A stretch of 54,094 nt of DNA from Rhodospirillales bacterium (GTDB lineage Bacteria; Pseudomonadota; Alphaproteobacteria; Rhodospirillales; Defluviicoccaceae): the NCBI GenBank assembly GCA_016793925.1, contig JAEULH010000057.1:1-54094 (forward strand), written 5' to 3'. The translations under genes were made by a program, and so were the position numbers. Positions 1-8,860 of the stretch are shown here, piece after piece (positions within the stretch are counted from its first letter, which is position 1; each line of letters starts with the position of its first letter). The notes below the pieces were generated by a model. It worked only from the letters and a program-made list of their open reading frames with translations. It had not been told where the DNA came from and did no database searches.

Positions 1-13
1 CCGGAGGGGCAAT

Positions 14-133
14 ATGACGCTGGAAATCGCGAATGTTTTCATCCTGACGGCGTGGCTGCTCGCCGAAATGGTCCCGCTGCTCGCCGACGAACTCGCTCGG
101 CGCGATATCGACCGCGCCAGGCGGGACGATTGA
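14..133 (+). CDS. Small hydrophobic protein, function unknown
   Basis: A 39-codon reading frame begins at an ATG seven bases after a strong ribosome binding site (GGAGGGG at 3-9) and ends in TGA. The predicted peptide starts MTLEIANVFILTAWLLAEMV. Its first half is hydrophobic enough for one membrane segment and its last dozen residues are charged (Arg/Asp). I do not recognise a family. It lies just beyond the 3' end of the convergent hybrid kinase gene and may belong to a transcript that begins outside the window. The good ribosome binding site is the main support; it could still be a chance frame. Confidence 0.4.
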   Translation: MTLEIANVFILTAWLLAEMVPLLADELARRDIDRARRDD

Positions 134-178
134 GCGGAGGCCGTCATTTGCTGAACGTTGCCTGCTTTCGCCTCAAGC

Positions 179-3100
179 TCACGCATCCGGTTCCGCTGCC
201 TTCTCGGCGAACATGGCGCGCAGTTGACGCGCCAGTTCCTGACGGGCGTAGGGCTTGGGGATGAGCGTCGCGTCGGGCGGGAGCGGGCCGTTCCTGGCGC
301 CCAGGCCGGCGGAATAGCCGGTCGTGAACAGCACCTTGACCTGGGGATGGCGGAGCAGCACGCCCTGGGCGACGGCCATGCCGTTCATGCCGCCGGGCAG
401 TTCCATGTCGGTAAAGAGCAGGTCTATTCTGGCTGCAGCCTGAGCAAGGCGCATGGCCTCGTCGCCATCGCCGGCCTCGAGTACGAGGAATCCCGCGTCT
501 ATCAGCAGGCGGGTCGCAAGCCGGCGCAGCCGCTCTTCGTCCTCGACGACCAGCGCGATCTTCCCGGCACCGGAAAACTCGCCGCCGTCGACGCTTGCGA
601 CATCCACGGTGCCGGTGTCGGCGGTCGAAGCCTGCGGGAAGAACAGCTTGAAGGTGGTTCCTCCGCCGAGCTCGCTGTAGACGCTGATGTGGCCTCCCGA
701 CTGCTTGAGAAAGCCGTAGACCATGCTCAGCCCCAGCCCGCTTCCGTGGCCCACGCCTTTCGTCGTGAAGAACGGCTCGAAGATGCGCGTGAGCATGTCC
801 TTCGGCATGCCGGTGCCGGTGTCGCTGACCGAGAGCATGACGTAGTCGCCCGCCGCGACGTCAGGATTGAGCTCGACATAGTCGGCGTCGAGAACGGCCT
901 TGCGGGTCTGCATCGTCAGGGTTCCGCCGTCGGGCATGGCGTCGCGGGCGTTGATCGTGAGATTGACCAGCGCGCGTTCCAGTTCGCCGGCGTCGGCGAC
1001 AACGTTGGCGACGTCCGGGTCGAGCTCCTCGACGATATCGATGTTGGCGCCGAGCGTGCGGCGCAGCAGCTCGGTCAGCCCTCCGACCACGTCGTTGAGG
1101 TTGAGGACGGTCGGACGAAGCGGTTGCATCCGGGCAAACGCGAGCAGGCGGTGGGTCAGTTCGCCGCCGCGGGTCGCGGCCCACAAGGCGTCGCTGATGA
1201 GGGTGGCATGGCCGCCGCCACCACCGAGATCCAGCTCAAGAAGCTGCAGGTTGCCGACAATGATGGTCAGCAGATTGTTGAAATCGTGGGCGATACCGCC
1301 GGTCAGCTGACCGATCGCCTGCATCTTCTGCGATTGCCGCAACTGGTCCTCGACCGCTCGCCACTCCGTCACGTCCTCCTTGACCGCGACGAAATTGATG
1401 ATCCGGCCGTCCTCGCCCTTGACCGGCGCGACCGACGCGATTTCGCGCAGCCGCTCGCCGTTTTTCTTCTTGTTGTGGAATTCGCCCCGCCAGACCTGGC
1501 CGCGGCTGATCGTTTGCCACAGATCGCGGTACTCCGCCGGGTCGGTCAGCCCGGACTTCAGGATGCGCGGGTTCTTGCCGATGACCTCCTCGCGACTGTA
1601 GCCGGTGACGTCGCAGAACTTGGGGTTGACGTAGACGATGTTGGCGTCCCGGTCGGTGACGACGACCGATGACGGGCTCTGCTGGATCGCCTGATAGAGC
1701 CGCCGCAGGTCGGCTTCCGCCCGCTTGCGGTCCGTAATGTCGCGGGCGTGGACGGCGACTTCGGCGATCGGCTGACCCGAATGGCGCACGGGATAGAACC
1801 AGAACTCGAACCAGCGGCCGCGGATCGGCACGTCCATATGCCTGGGCTCTCCCGACGCGGCCACCTCGCGGATGATCGCCAGCCTGGTCTCGGCCAGGTC
1901 CGCCGGCAGGAGACGAGCAAGGTCGCCGCCGAGAGGACTGGCGCCGCCCAGGCGCTTGGCCAGACGCAACTCAGCGGCCTTGTTGATCGCAACAACGCGA
2001 CCGTCGGTCGATGACAGCAGGATCTCGTCGGCGCTGGCGTCGAGCAGCGCCCGCATCCGGGTTTCGTTTTCGCGCAAGGTCTGCTCGGCGAGCAGGCGTT
2101 TGCCGATGTCGCGCACGACCGAGATGCAATAGAGCGGCTGGCCCGCTTCGTCGCGCTGAAGCGCCGTAGTGAGGTTTACCCAGACCGCGTTGCCATCCTT
2201 GCGGATATAACGCTTCTCGATGCTGTAGGAGTTGATCTCGCCGCGCGTCATGCACTCAAGCTGGCTCAGGTCGGCTTCGAGATCGTCCGGATGGGTGATC
2301 TCCTGAAAGGTCTTCGCCAGCAACTCGTCGCGACCGTAGCCGACGATGTCGCACAGCCGCTCATTGACCCGGAGCCACGCCCCGTCGAAGCCGACGTGAG
2401 CGATGCCGACGGCGGCGTTCTCGAATGTCCCGCGGAATCGCGCCTCGCTCTCGCGGAGCGCGCGTTGCGCCCGGATTTCGGCCGAGATGTCGTCGAACAG
2501 GGTAACGAGCTCGCCGGTCGGCAATTTGTAGACGTGGGTATCGCGCCAGCCCTGCATGCGCTCGTCGCGGTATACCCGCGGCGGCAGATCCTTCGTCGCG
2601 CCGGTTCTCATCACCTCCCTGAGGGCATCGAGCAGGCCGAATTCCGCGACGCCGGGGAAGGTTTCCGTCAGGCGCTTGCCGACGACCTGATCGCGGTCGA
2701 TCTTGCCGAGTTCCTCGCCCCTCCGGTTGAGGTCGGTGAAAACGAAGTCGCTGCCGTCGGCCAGCGCCTCGAAGACCGCCGCACCGCTTTTCATGTGCTC
2801 GAACAGGCCGCGCAGCCGCGCCTCGGCGTTGCGCCGCTGCTCGCGCAGCGGTTCGCTGATCCGGTAAAAAAGCGCGGTGGCTATGAGCACGGTAATGAGC
2901 CCGATCGCCAGCAGCGGCGCGGCGGCCCGCGAAAAGCGGGCACGAACTTCGGCGAGGTCAACCTTGGCGACCAGGCCGAGATTCAAGCTCGGCACCGGCT
3001 CATAGGCGGCCAGGACAAGTGTTCCCGCATAGTCCCTGCCGATCATCGTGCCTGATCGACCCTCGAGCGCCGCGCGCATGGGCGCGTCGATCATCGAATT

Positions 3101-3484
3101 GAACGACATCGTGGGTGGCGCCTCGACCTCGCGCTGGCGCCACAGATAGACGATGGCGTCGCCGTCGCGCCGGGCGATTGTAAACTCGCCGCTCGCGCCC
3201 ATGTCGCGCCTCGCTTCGACGCGCTGGCTGTCGATGAACTGGCGCAGCGCCGCCGCCTCGGGACCCTCCGGGTAGTTGGAGTAGGTCCGGTCGAAGCTGG
3301 TCATCGAGTCGAGCAGGCGGGCATGAACCTGTACGACGCCCTCCAGCCGGCTTCGCTCGCGGTCGACGCCGCCCCGATAGATGATGTAGATCGCGCTGGC
3401 CGCAACGACCGTGGCGACGCTCAACAGGATCCCGACAAGGAGAACAAGCCGCTTGGTCTCGGGGCTGACCTTCACCTCAGCCAT
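179..3484 (-). CDS. Hybrid sensor histidine kinase, multi-PAS, with C-terminal receiver
   Basis: A 1101-residue membrane-bound sensor kinase. A first membrane helix (about residues 13-36) and a second (about 188-208) flank a periplasmic sensing region of roughly 150 residues. Four PAS-like repeats follow (about 220-335, 345-465, 472-590 and 592-712). The phosphoacceptor is His733 in IAHDFNNLL. The ATPase domain shows the N box (NLTINARDAMPDGG), G1 (VSDTGTGM) and G2 (GSGLGLSMVYGF). A C-terminal receiver has phosphoacceptor Asp1026 in LFTDMELPGG and a Lys in IPKPY. The kinase core is of the HisKA/HATPase_c type with the HDFNN box often seen in alphaproteobacterial PAS kinases. Its start overlaps the end of the upstream receiver gene by 8 bases, so the two are translationally coupled. 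The signal sensed is not evident. Confidence 0.93.
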   Translation of the reverse strand: MAEVKVSPETKRLVLLVGILLSVATVVAASAIYIIYRGGVDRERSRLEGVVQVHARLLDSMTSFDRTYSNYPEGPEAAALRQFIDSQRVEARRDMGASGEFTIARRDGDAIVYLWRQREVEAPPTMSFNSMIDAPMRAALEGRSGTMIGRDYAGTLVLAAYEPVPSLNLGLVAKVDLAEVRARFSRAAAPLLAIGLITVLIATALFYRISEPLREQRRNAEARLRGLFEHMKSGAAVFEALADGSDFVFTDLNRRGEELGKIDRDQVVGKRLTETFPGVAEFGLLDALREVMRTGATKDLPPRVYRDERMQGWRDTHVYKLPTGELVTLFDDISAEIRAQRALRESEARFRGTFENAAVGIAHVGFDGAWLRVNERLCDIVGYGRDELLAKTFQEITHPDDLEADLSQLECMTRGEINSYSIEKRYIRKDGNAVWVNLTTALQRDEAGQPLYCISVVRDIGKRLLAEQTLRENETRMRALLDASADEILLSSTDGRVVAINKAAELRLAKRLGGASPLGGDLARLLPADLAETRLAIIREVAASGEPRHMDVPIRGRWFEFWFYPVRHSGQPIAEVAVHARDITDRKRAEADLRRLYQAIQQSPSSVVVTDRDANIVYVNPKFCDVTGYSREEVIGKNPRILKSGLTDPAEYRDLWQTISRGQVWRGEFHNKKKNGERLREIASVAPVKGEDGRIINFVAVKEDVTEWRAVEDQLRQSQKMQAIGQLTGGIAHDFNNLLTIIVGNLQLLELDLGGGGGHATLISDALWAATRGGELTHRLLAFARMQPLRPTVLNLNDVVGGLTELLRRTLGANIDIVEELDPDVANVVADAGELERALVNLTINARDAMPDGGTLTMQTRKAVLDADYVELNPDVAAGDYVMLSVSDTGTGMPKDMLTRIFEPFFTTKGVGHGSGLGLSMVYGFLKQSGGHISVYSELGGGTTFKLFFPQASTADTGTVDVASVDGGEFSGAGKIALVVEDEERLRRLATRLLIDAGFLVLEAGDGDEAMRLAQAAARIDLLFTDMELPGGMNGMAVAQGVLLRHPQVKVLFTTGYSAGLGARNGPLPPDATLIPKPYARQELARQLRAMFAEKAAEPDA

Positions 3485-3884
3485 CCAAAGCCGAGAGAAG
3501 GTCCTTGATCCCGAACGGTTTGTGCAACGTCGTCGCGGAGCCGATGCCCTTGTACTGGGCGAGGATCTTGGCGTGGTCGGCGTACTCGGCGTGGTAGCCG
3601 GTCATGATCACCAGCCGAGCCGTGCAGCCGCGACCGGCAAGCCAGTTGATGAGTTCGTTCCCGTCCACGCCCGGCATGACCATGTCGAGCAGGATAACGC
3701 TCGGCTTGAAGTCGTCATGAACGCGCATCAGCTCCTCGCCGCTGGTGGTCAGCATGACCTTGTATCCGCGCGGAACGGTCGCGTTGCGGACCAGGCGACC
3801 CACTGCGGCTTCGTCATCGCAAACCAACAGCCTCTTCTCCGCCAACAGCCTCTCCTCCGTGAGGTTGAACATCACCGATAGCAT
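3477..3884 (-). CDS. Single-domain response regulator (receiver only)
   Basis: A 135-residue protein made of one receiver domain and no output domain. The acidic pocket is Asp23/Asp24 (VCDDEA), the phosphoacceptor is Asp67 (VILLDMVMPG), the conserved Thr is in VIMTGYH and the Lys in LHKPF. It precedes the hybrid kinase on the same strand with an 8-base overlap, so it is its likely partner, as phosphate sink or relay. The ATG at 3872 (MFNLTEERL) is an equally possible start. The target is unknown because no DNA-binding or enzymatic domain is attached. Confidence 0.88.
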   Translation of the reverse strand: MLSVMFNLTEERLLAEKRLLVCDDEAAVGRLVRNATVPRGYKVMLTTSGEELMRVHDDFKPSVILLDMVMPGVDGNELINWLAGRGCTARLVIMTGYHAEYADHAKILAQYKGIGSATTLHKPFGIKDLLSALDG

Positions 3885-4162
3885 CTATCGGGAACCTCAC
3901 TCTTGTCGCCGTCCTGTCAATAGAGAAATTCCCTCCAGGCTGATCAACGTTCAAGACACCGGCGGTGGCGCCGCAAAAACCCGCGACAAAACTGTTTGCG
4001 GAAATCGGGGAGGAGCCTTTGGCTCGATGACGTTGCTGTCTCCGTGCATCCCCGCCTGACAGTCTTCGACGCGTCGCGTGTCGGCCGTCACAGCGGTGGC
4101 CGTAACAATCCTTAACCTCCGTTCTTGCGGCGACGACGCCGCGGCATGCAGACGGAGGCGCC

Positions 4163-4386
4163 ATGATGTACAGCAAGAACCGGGAAATCGATCGGATCGT
4201 GCGCGGGCTCGTCGCCACTGGCTGGATTTTCCGCCGGGGCGGCAAGCGTGCCCGTACTCCATCTCGCCGCAAGGAACCCCGGCGCTGACGGTGCCGATCA
4301 CGCCCAGCGATCACCGCAGTCCGGCGAATTTCCGTTCCCAGGTGCGCCGCGCCAAGGCGCAGGCCTCGCCGATCGGCCCGTCTTAG
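4163..4386 (+). pseudogene. HicA-like (YcfA-type) small protein gene, frameshifted
   Basis: An ATG with an upstream GGAGG (4154-4158) opens MMYSKNREIDRIVRGLVATG, followed by a WIFRRGGK segment, which matches the start of short HicA/YcfA-like proteins (helix, then GW...R.GG). That frame soon runs into an Arg-rich tail and stops at 4286-4288. The expected second half, including TVPITPSDHR and NFRSQVRR, continues in another frame from about 4250 to the TAG at 4384-4386. A one-base indel near 4248-4254 would restore a protein of about 74 residues. TPSDHR is characteristic of these small proteins. No HicB partner is adjacent. It is either a decayed gene or a sequencing error. Confidence 0.6.
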
Positions 4387-4442
4387 ATCCGGCTTCTCAT
4401 CGCCAGGTTCGCCGGTTCGGAACTCCGCGGTGTTCACATTCC

Positions 4443-5840
4443 TTACCGGGCGGCCAGAGCTGCCTTCAGCAGCTTCGGGTCGATGGCGACGAGCAGGGCG
4501 CTCCCGGTCCGGCCGAACGCCGTGAAGTAGAAGCGGCTCCCCGCCTTGGCGTCGTGGCCGTAGAAAAACATCTTGTCGGCGAGCATCGGCTCGAGGCTTT
4601 TCAGATTGGCCAGTTCAGACGCCTTCCTTGTGACAAGATCGAACTCGAAGAACCGCCCTTCGGTCGTGACGATGTAGATCGCGTTTTGCCGATCGAAGAC
4701 GTGGAAGACCCATGCATATCCGAACGGCTGGCTCGTATCCTGGCCGATGTCGCCGAGGTATGACCATTTTTCTCCTGCCGCCGACTCGCTGAACTTGTAG
4801 ATGTGCCCGACGTTGTCGCTCAGGAAGCACTCGTCGATTCCCGAGATGCGCCTAAAGCACTGCGAGGCGTCGATGGCTCGCTCGTCATGGAGCTTCCAGC
4901 TCTTCATCTCCCCGAATTTCCGGGCATGAGGATCGTAGAAGTAAACGTGATTGAAGATCGCCGGATCGTAGGGCGCGCCGTAGTAGGCCAACTCGGCGCT
5001 GCCGGCGGTGAAGTAGAGTCGGCCGCTGCGAGCGACCCACATCGCCCGGCCGGGGTAGACGTAGGGGCGCCGGTAATCCGGCCGCCCGAGCCGCTCGCTC
5101 GCGCCGCTGACGATGTCGTAGCGGTAGATGTCCCCGGTCGGCGCCAGCGCGCCGTAGATGCAGTCGCGGGCCGGATCGACGACCTGCGCGATCAACCCGC
5201 CGTGGGCCGCGGCCGTTCCGCCCGGCCTGCCGGCGCTCAGATCGACGAAGCGCCCGGTCGTCGCGCCGTGGGCGTACCAGTGAAAGCCGCGCAGGCCGAG
5301 GTACGTGTCATCGAGCGTCGAACTGTTCAGGTTGGCGACATAGACGCGACCGTCGTGCCAGACCGGCCGGGTATGGAACTTCTCCGCGACTTCGCCGGCC
5401 ATCCAGTTGTGGGCGGCCTCCGAGGCGCTGCGCGCGTCGCCGACGTAGCGAAGGACGTCGGCGTCCAATCGGAAGAGCGCGGAATTCGTCTTGTGATCCA
5501 TTCCGGCAACGTAGACGCCTTCGGGCGTTGCGGCGGCGCCAGACCAGCTCTGCGTCGAAACCAGGCCGTTGGGCGTCGTCGGCAACGCCCAGTACCAGAT
5601 GCCGTCGAGCTTGCCGGCGACGGCGCTCGAACTCGGCGCCGATGCGGCCTGCGCCGTCGCCGCGCCGAAGGCGGCGAGGAGGGCGATCAGGCCCATCCCG
5701 GTGCGGCGGGTGCGGCGGGCAGGCAGACAAGCCCTTCGGCCGGAACCGGCGCGAGATGTCGCGTTTGCCCCGACCGCAGGGTCCGCGGGCAATGCGCGCG
5801 GCGCCGCGCTGCGCCCGAAGAACCGGTTCCGATCCGCCAT
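4443..5840 (-). CDS. Secreted protein with propeller-like repeats, function unknown
   Basis: A 465-residue protein. The start at 5840 (MADRNRFFGRSAAP) is chosen because GGAGGA lies just upstream; the longer open frame beyond it has no such signal. An Arg-rich stretch precedes a hydrophobic segment, MGLIALLAAFGAATAQA, which looks like a signal peptide cleaved near residue 65, so export to the periplasm is likely. The remainder has repeated blocks rich in Tyr, Gly and Trp with strand-like spacing (DGRVYVANL, GDIYRYDIVSG, SGRLYFTAGS, VGHIYKFSES, GRFFEFDLVTRK), as in beta-propeller proteins. I cannot name a family or ligand. It stands alone between a decayed HicA-like gene and a divergent ParB-like gene. 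Confidence 0.72.
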   Translation of the reverse strand: MADRNRFFGRSAAPRALPADPAVGANATSRAGSGRRACLPARRTRRTGMGLIALLAAFGAATAQAASAPSSSAVAGKLDGIWYWALPTTPNGLVSTQSWSGAAATPEGVYVAGMDHKTNSALFRLDADVLRYVGDARSASEAAHNWMAGEVAEKFHTRPVWHDGRVYVANLNSSTLDDTYLGLRGFHWYAHGATTGRFVDLSAGRPGGTAAAHGGLIAQVVDPARDCIYGALAPTGDIYRYDIVSGASERLGRPDYRRPYVYPGRAMWVARSGRLYFTAGSAELAYYGAPYDPAIFNHVYFYDPHARKFGEMKSWKLHDERAIDASQCFRRISGIDECFLSDNVGHIYKFSESAAGEKWSYLGDIGQDTSQPFGYAWVFHVFDRQNAIYIVTTEGRFFEFDLVTRKASELANLKSLEPMLADKMFFYGHDAKAGSRFYFTAFGRTGSALLVAIDPKLLKAALAAR

Positions 5841-5996
5841 TCTTCCTCCATCCCGACCCCGAGACCATGCCCAGACCATGCCTATTCGCCGGCGTTTGTA
5901 ACACCGGGGGGCGGCAAAGTCGCCGAAGTCGACGACCGCGCCTTGACATGCGCGCTCGGCAATTGACACAGTCGCTTGGCGAGCGAGAGGGCGTCG

Positions 5997-6242
5997 GTGC
6001 GCGAGGTCAAGGTCGAGATTGCGATGGTCTACGTGCCGATGGCGCGGCGCAAGACGCTGGACTCGTCCCGAGTGGACGCCCTGGCCGAAGACATGCTCGA
6101 GAACGGCCAGAAGAACCCGATCCTGGTCCGCGCCGACGTCGACCGCCTCGTTCTGGTCGAGGGCCTTCACCGCCTCGAAGCCTGCCGTTCCCTCGGCGAC
6201 GAGACCATCAATGCGCTGATGGTCCAGGCGCGGAAAGCCTGA
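5997..6242 (+). CDS. Small ParB-N-domain-like protein
   Basis: An 81-residue protein from a GTG start with GAGAGG upstream; a TTG at 5976 would add seven residues. The sequence matches the ParB/sulfiredoxin N-terminal fold: VPMARRKTLDSSRVDALAED, then NGQKNPILVR, then LVEGLHRLEACRSLG. In ParB proteins the equivalent of EGLHRLEA is the nucleotide-binding GERRxxA region. There is no helix-turn-helix or dimerisation domain, so it is not a chromosome-partition ParB. The sulfiredoxin catalytic Cys is also absent. The gene ends 10 bases before the 3' end of convergent typA. Role unknown. Confidence 0.8.
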   Translation: MREVKVEIAMVYVPMARRKTLDSSRVDALAEDMLENGQKNPILVRADVDRLVLVEGLHRLEACRSLGDETINALMVQARKA

Positions 6243-6252
6243 CCGCGGGCAC

Positions 6253-8076
6253 CTACGCTGCGCGGGCGGCCTTCTTGCGTTCGTGCTCGCGCAAGAAGCG
6301 CTTGCGGATCCGGATGGACTTCGGCGTGACCTCGACGAGTTCGTCGTCGTTGATGAACTCCATGGCGTACTCGAGGGTGATCTCGATCGGCGGGACAAGG
6401 ATGATGTTCTCGTCGCTTCCCGCGGCGCGGATGTTGGTGAGCTGCTTGGCCTTCAGCGGGTTGACGACGAGATCGTTGCCACGTGAGTGAATGCCGATGA
6501 CCATGCCTTCGTAGACATCGGCCGCGTGGCCGATGAACAGCCGGCCGCGGTCCTGCAGATTGAACAGCGCATACGCCAGCGCCTTGCCGGTCGCCATCGC
6601 GACCAGCGCGCCGTTGACCCTTCGGCCGATCTCGCCCTCGACCCGCGGTGCGTAGCGTTCGAAGGCGTGGTACATGAGCCCGGTGCCCGAAGTCGTCGTC
6701 AGAAACTCCGGCCGAAAGCCGATCAGGCCCCGGCTCGGAATGAAGTAGTCGAGGCGCACCCGGCCCTGGCCGTCCGGGACGAGGTTCCGCAACTCGCCCT
6801 TGCGCTGACCGAGTTTCTCCATCACCGCGCCCTGGCTCGTCTCGTCGATGTCGACGGTCAGCGTCTCCCAGGGCTCCTGCACCGTCCCGTCGACGGTCTT
6901 GAGGATCACCTCGGGCCGGGAGATGGCGAGTTCGAACCCTTCCCGGCGCATGGTCTCGATCAGGATCGCCAGGTGCAACTCGCCGCGGCCCGAAACCTTG
7001 AAGCGATCCGGCGAGTCGGTCGGCTCGACCCTGAGCGCGACGTTGTGGAGCAACTCCTGTTCGAGGCGGTCGCGCAGCGCCCGGCTGGTGACGTACTTTC
7101 CGTCGCGGCCCTGCAGCGGCGAGTCGTTCACCTGGAAGGTCATGCTGACGGTCGGCTCGTCGACGATCAGCGTCGGCAGAGGCGCAACAGCATCCGGATC
7201 GCACACCGTCTCCGAAATCTTCAGCCCGTCGATGCCGGTAAAGGCGATGATATCGCCGGCCGCCGCCTCGTCGCGCTCGACGCGCTCGAGGCCCTGGAAC
7301 CCCAGAATCTGCAGAATGCGGCCGCGCCGCACCGTGCCGTCCGTGGCCGCAATCGCGACCGCGGTGTTGCGGCGGATTCGGCCGCGCTGGATTCGGCCGA
7401 TGCCGATCACGCCGACGTAGCTCGAATAGTTGAGCGAACTGACCTGAAGCTGGAACGGCCCGTCCAGATCGACCTGCGGCGGCGACACGTGATCGACGAT
7501 CGTTTCGAACAGCGGGCCCATGTCGCCTTCGCGAACGCGGGCGTCGCGCGATGCCCAGCCCTCGGTGGCCGAGGCGAAGATGACCGGAAAATCGAGCTGC
7601 TCGTCGCTGGCGCCGAGGCGGTCGAAGAGGTCGAAGGTTTGATCCACGACCCAGTTCGGACGCGCGACCAGCCGGTCGACCTTGTTGACGACGACGATGG
7701 GGCGCAGGCCGCGGGCCAGGGCCTTGCGGGTGACAAAGGTCGTCTGCGGCATCGGTCCATCGACCGCGTCGACCAGGAGCAGCACCGAATCGACCATCGA
7801 CAGAACCCGCTCGACCTCGCCGCCGAAGTCGGCGTGGCCGGGCGTGTCGACGATGTTGATGCGCCAGTCGCGCCAGACGATCGCGGTATTCTTCGAAAGG
7901 ATGGTGATCCCGCGCTCGCGCTCGAGGTCGTTGCTGTCCATGACCCGTTCGATGGATTCGCCGTGGCGGTCAAGGGTGCCGGACTGGCGCAGCAACTGAT
8001 CGACCAGCGTCGTCTTGCCGTGATCGACGTGAGCGATGATGGCGATATTTCTCAGGCGCTCGACCGGCTCGCCCAT
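6253..8076 (-). CDS. typA: Translational GTPase TypA/BipA
   Basis: A 607-residue ribosome-associated GTPase of the normal length for TypA/BipA, which helps 50S subunit assembly and stress adaptation. The start at 8076 (MGEPVERLRNIAIIAHVDHG) has GAAGGAG upstream. The GTPase motifs are visible: P-loop AHVDHGKTT, switch regions with ERGITI and DTPGHADFGG, and the NKVDR guanine-specificity motif. The EF-G-like domains and the basic C-terminal domain follow (KQLTNIRAAGSDENI, RKRFLREHERKKA). It appears monocistronic and converges on the ParB-like gene. Confidence 0.97.
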   Translation of the reverse strand: MGEPVERLRNIAIIAHVDHGKTTLVDQLLRQSGTLDRHGESIERVMDSNDLERERGITILSKNTAIVWRDWRINIVDTPGHADFGGEVERVLSMVDSVLLLVDAVDGPMPQTTFVTRKALARGLRPIVVVNKVDRLVARPNWVVDQTFDLFDRLGASDEQLDFPVIFASATEGWASRDARVREGDMGPLFETIVDHVSPPQVDLDGPFQLQVSSLNYSSYVGVIGIGRIQRGRIRRNTAVAIAATDGTVRRGRILQILGFQGLERVERDEAAAGDIIAFTGIDGLKISETVCDPDAVAPLPTLIVDEPTVSMTFQVNDSPLQGRDGKYVTSRALRDRLEQELLHNVALRVEPTDSPDRFKVSGRGELHLAILIETMRREGFELAISRPEVILKTVDGTVQEPWETLTVDIDETSQGAVMEKLGQRKGELRNLVPDGQGRVRLDYFIPSRGLIGFRPEFLTTTSGTGLMYHAFERYAPRVEGEIGRRVNGALVAMATGKALAYALFNLQDRGRLFIGHAADVYEGMVIGIHSRGNDLVVNPLKAKQLTNIRAAGSDENIILVPPIEITLEYAMEFINDDELVEVTPKSIRIRKRFLREHERKKAARAA

Positions 8077-8477
8077 ATCGGCGGCAACTCCTTCTAGACG
8101 ACGACGATTGGCGCCGCAGGCGGCTTGGCGACAATGAGCGCCGCGGCCGGCCAAGGGGGGCATATCCCGACCATGGCCGCCGTGCGACCGGTTCGGATGA
8201 AGGCAGCGCCTGCGAACGGACGCGAGGCCGCCCGCAAGCTGCGATGCTTCCGCAGATAAGCCAAGGTACATGTCGATCAACCCCCGCCGCTGTCGAGGCG
8301 GAGCCGACCGATCGGCGATCTATATCACGCGATAAGCCCCGTGCGAAGCGACGGAGATATCATGCGTCGGTGGGGAGCGCGGCGCCTCGACCCGAACTCG
8401 CGGGACGAGGCCGCAATCGAGGCCCGGCATCGCACAGGGTAAGCGATTCGTTCGGGTCGCTTTTTATGGAGTAGCGC
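8077..8477. other. Intergenic region with possible leader ORF and weak terminator-like hairpin
   Basis: About 400 bases separate divergent typA from the small membrane protein gene. On the plus strand a 26-codon frame (8362-8442, starting MRRWGARRLD) follows GGAG. Its stop codon overlaps a 6-bp stem (AAGCGA at 8441-8446 with TCGCTT at 8457-8462) that runs into a short T tract at 8461-8465. This could be a leader peptide with an attenuator, or chance. I see no other gene here. Confidence 0.3.
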
Positions 8478-8663
8478 ATGTCTTTGATCACAATCGTCAT
8501 CATTCTGATTATTGTCGGCGTGCTGCTCTGGCTCGCCAACACCTACATCCCGATGGATAATAAGATTAAGACGATTCTCAACATCGTCGTGGTCATTGCG
8601 GTGATCCTCTGGCTCTTGCAGGCCTTCGGGCTGTTCTCGGGCGGGCCGGCGATAAGCGGCTGA
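8478..8663 (+). CDS. Thivi_2564-type small membrane protein
   Basis: A 61-residue protein with two hydrophobic helices (about residues 3-22 and 32-52) joined by the polar segment NTYIPMDNKIKTILN. This arrangement, with YIPMD between two helices, matches the small Thivi_2564-family inner-membrane proteins, whose role is not known to me. GGAG at 8468-8471 precedes the ATG. Local base composition is noticeably more AT-rich than the surroundings, as is common for tiny membrane proteins. It is followed 200 bases later by a peroxiredoxin gene on the same strand. Confidence 0.8.
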   Translation: MSLITIVIILIIVGVLLWLANTYIPMDNKIKTILNIVVVIAVILWLLQAFGLFSGGPAISG

Positions 8664-8860
8664 GACTCTCCCGGCCGCGGCGCGCGGCTCCATCCGCGCC
8701 AGGCATCGAAAGGCTCCGGTTGAATTGAGCGCCGGCGGGGTCCAAGTTACCCGGCGGCGCATCTTTTCGGTCCGGCGGAACGCTGGGGGTCCGGGACCGG
8801 CCTCCACGATGCGCATCGCCATACACATTCGTTGGACCAGCAGAGCAAAGGAGAACAAGC

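Noticed and set aside
5841..6398. Upstream extension of the secreted protein frame at 4443-5840
   Set aside because: The extra residues are low-complexity, lie opposite the ParB-like gene and run into typA; the ATG at 5840 has a good ribosome site and is followed by a signal peptide.
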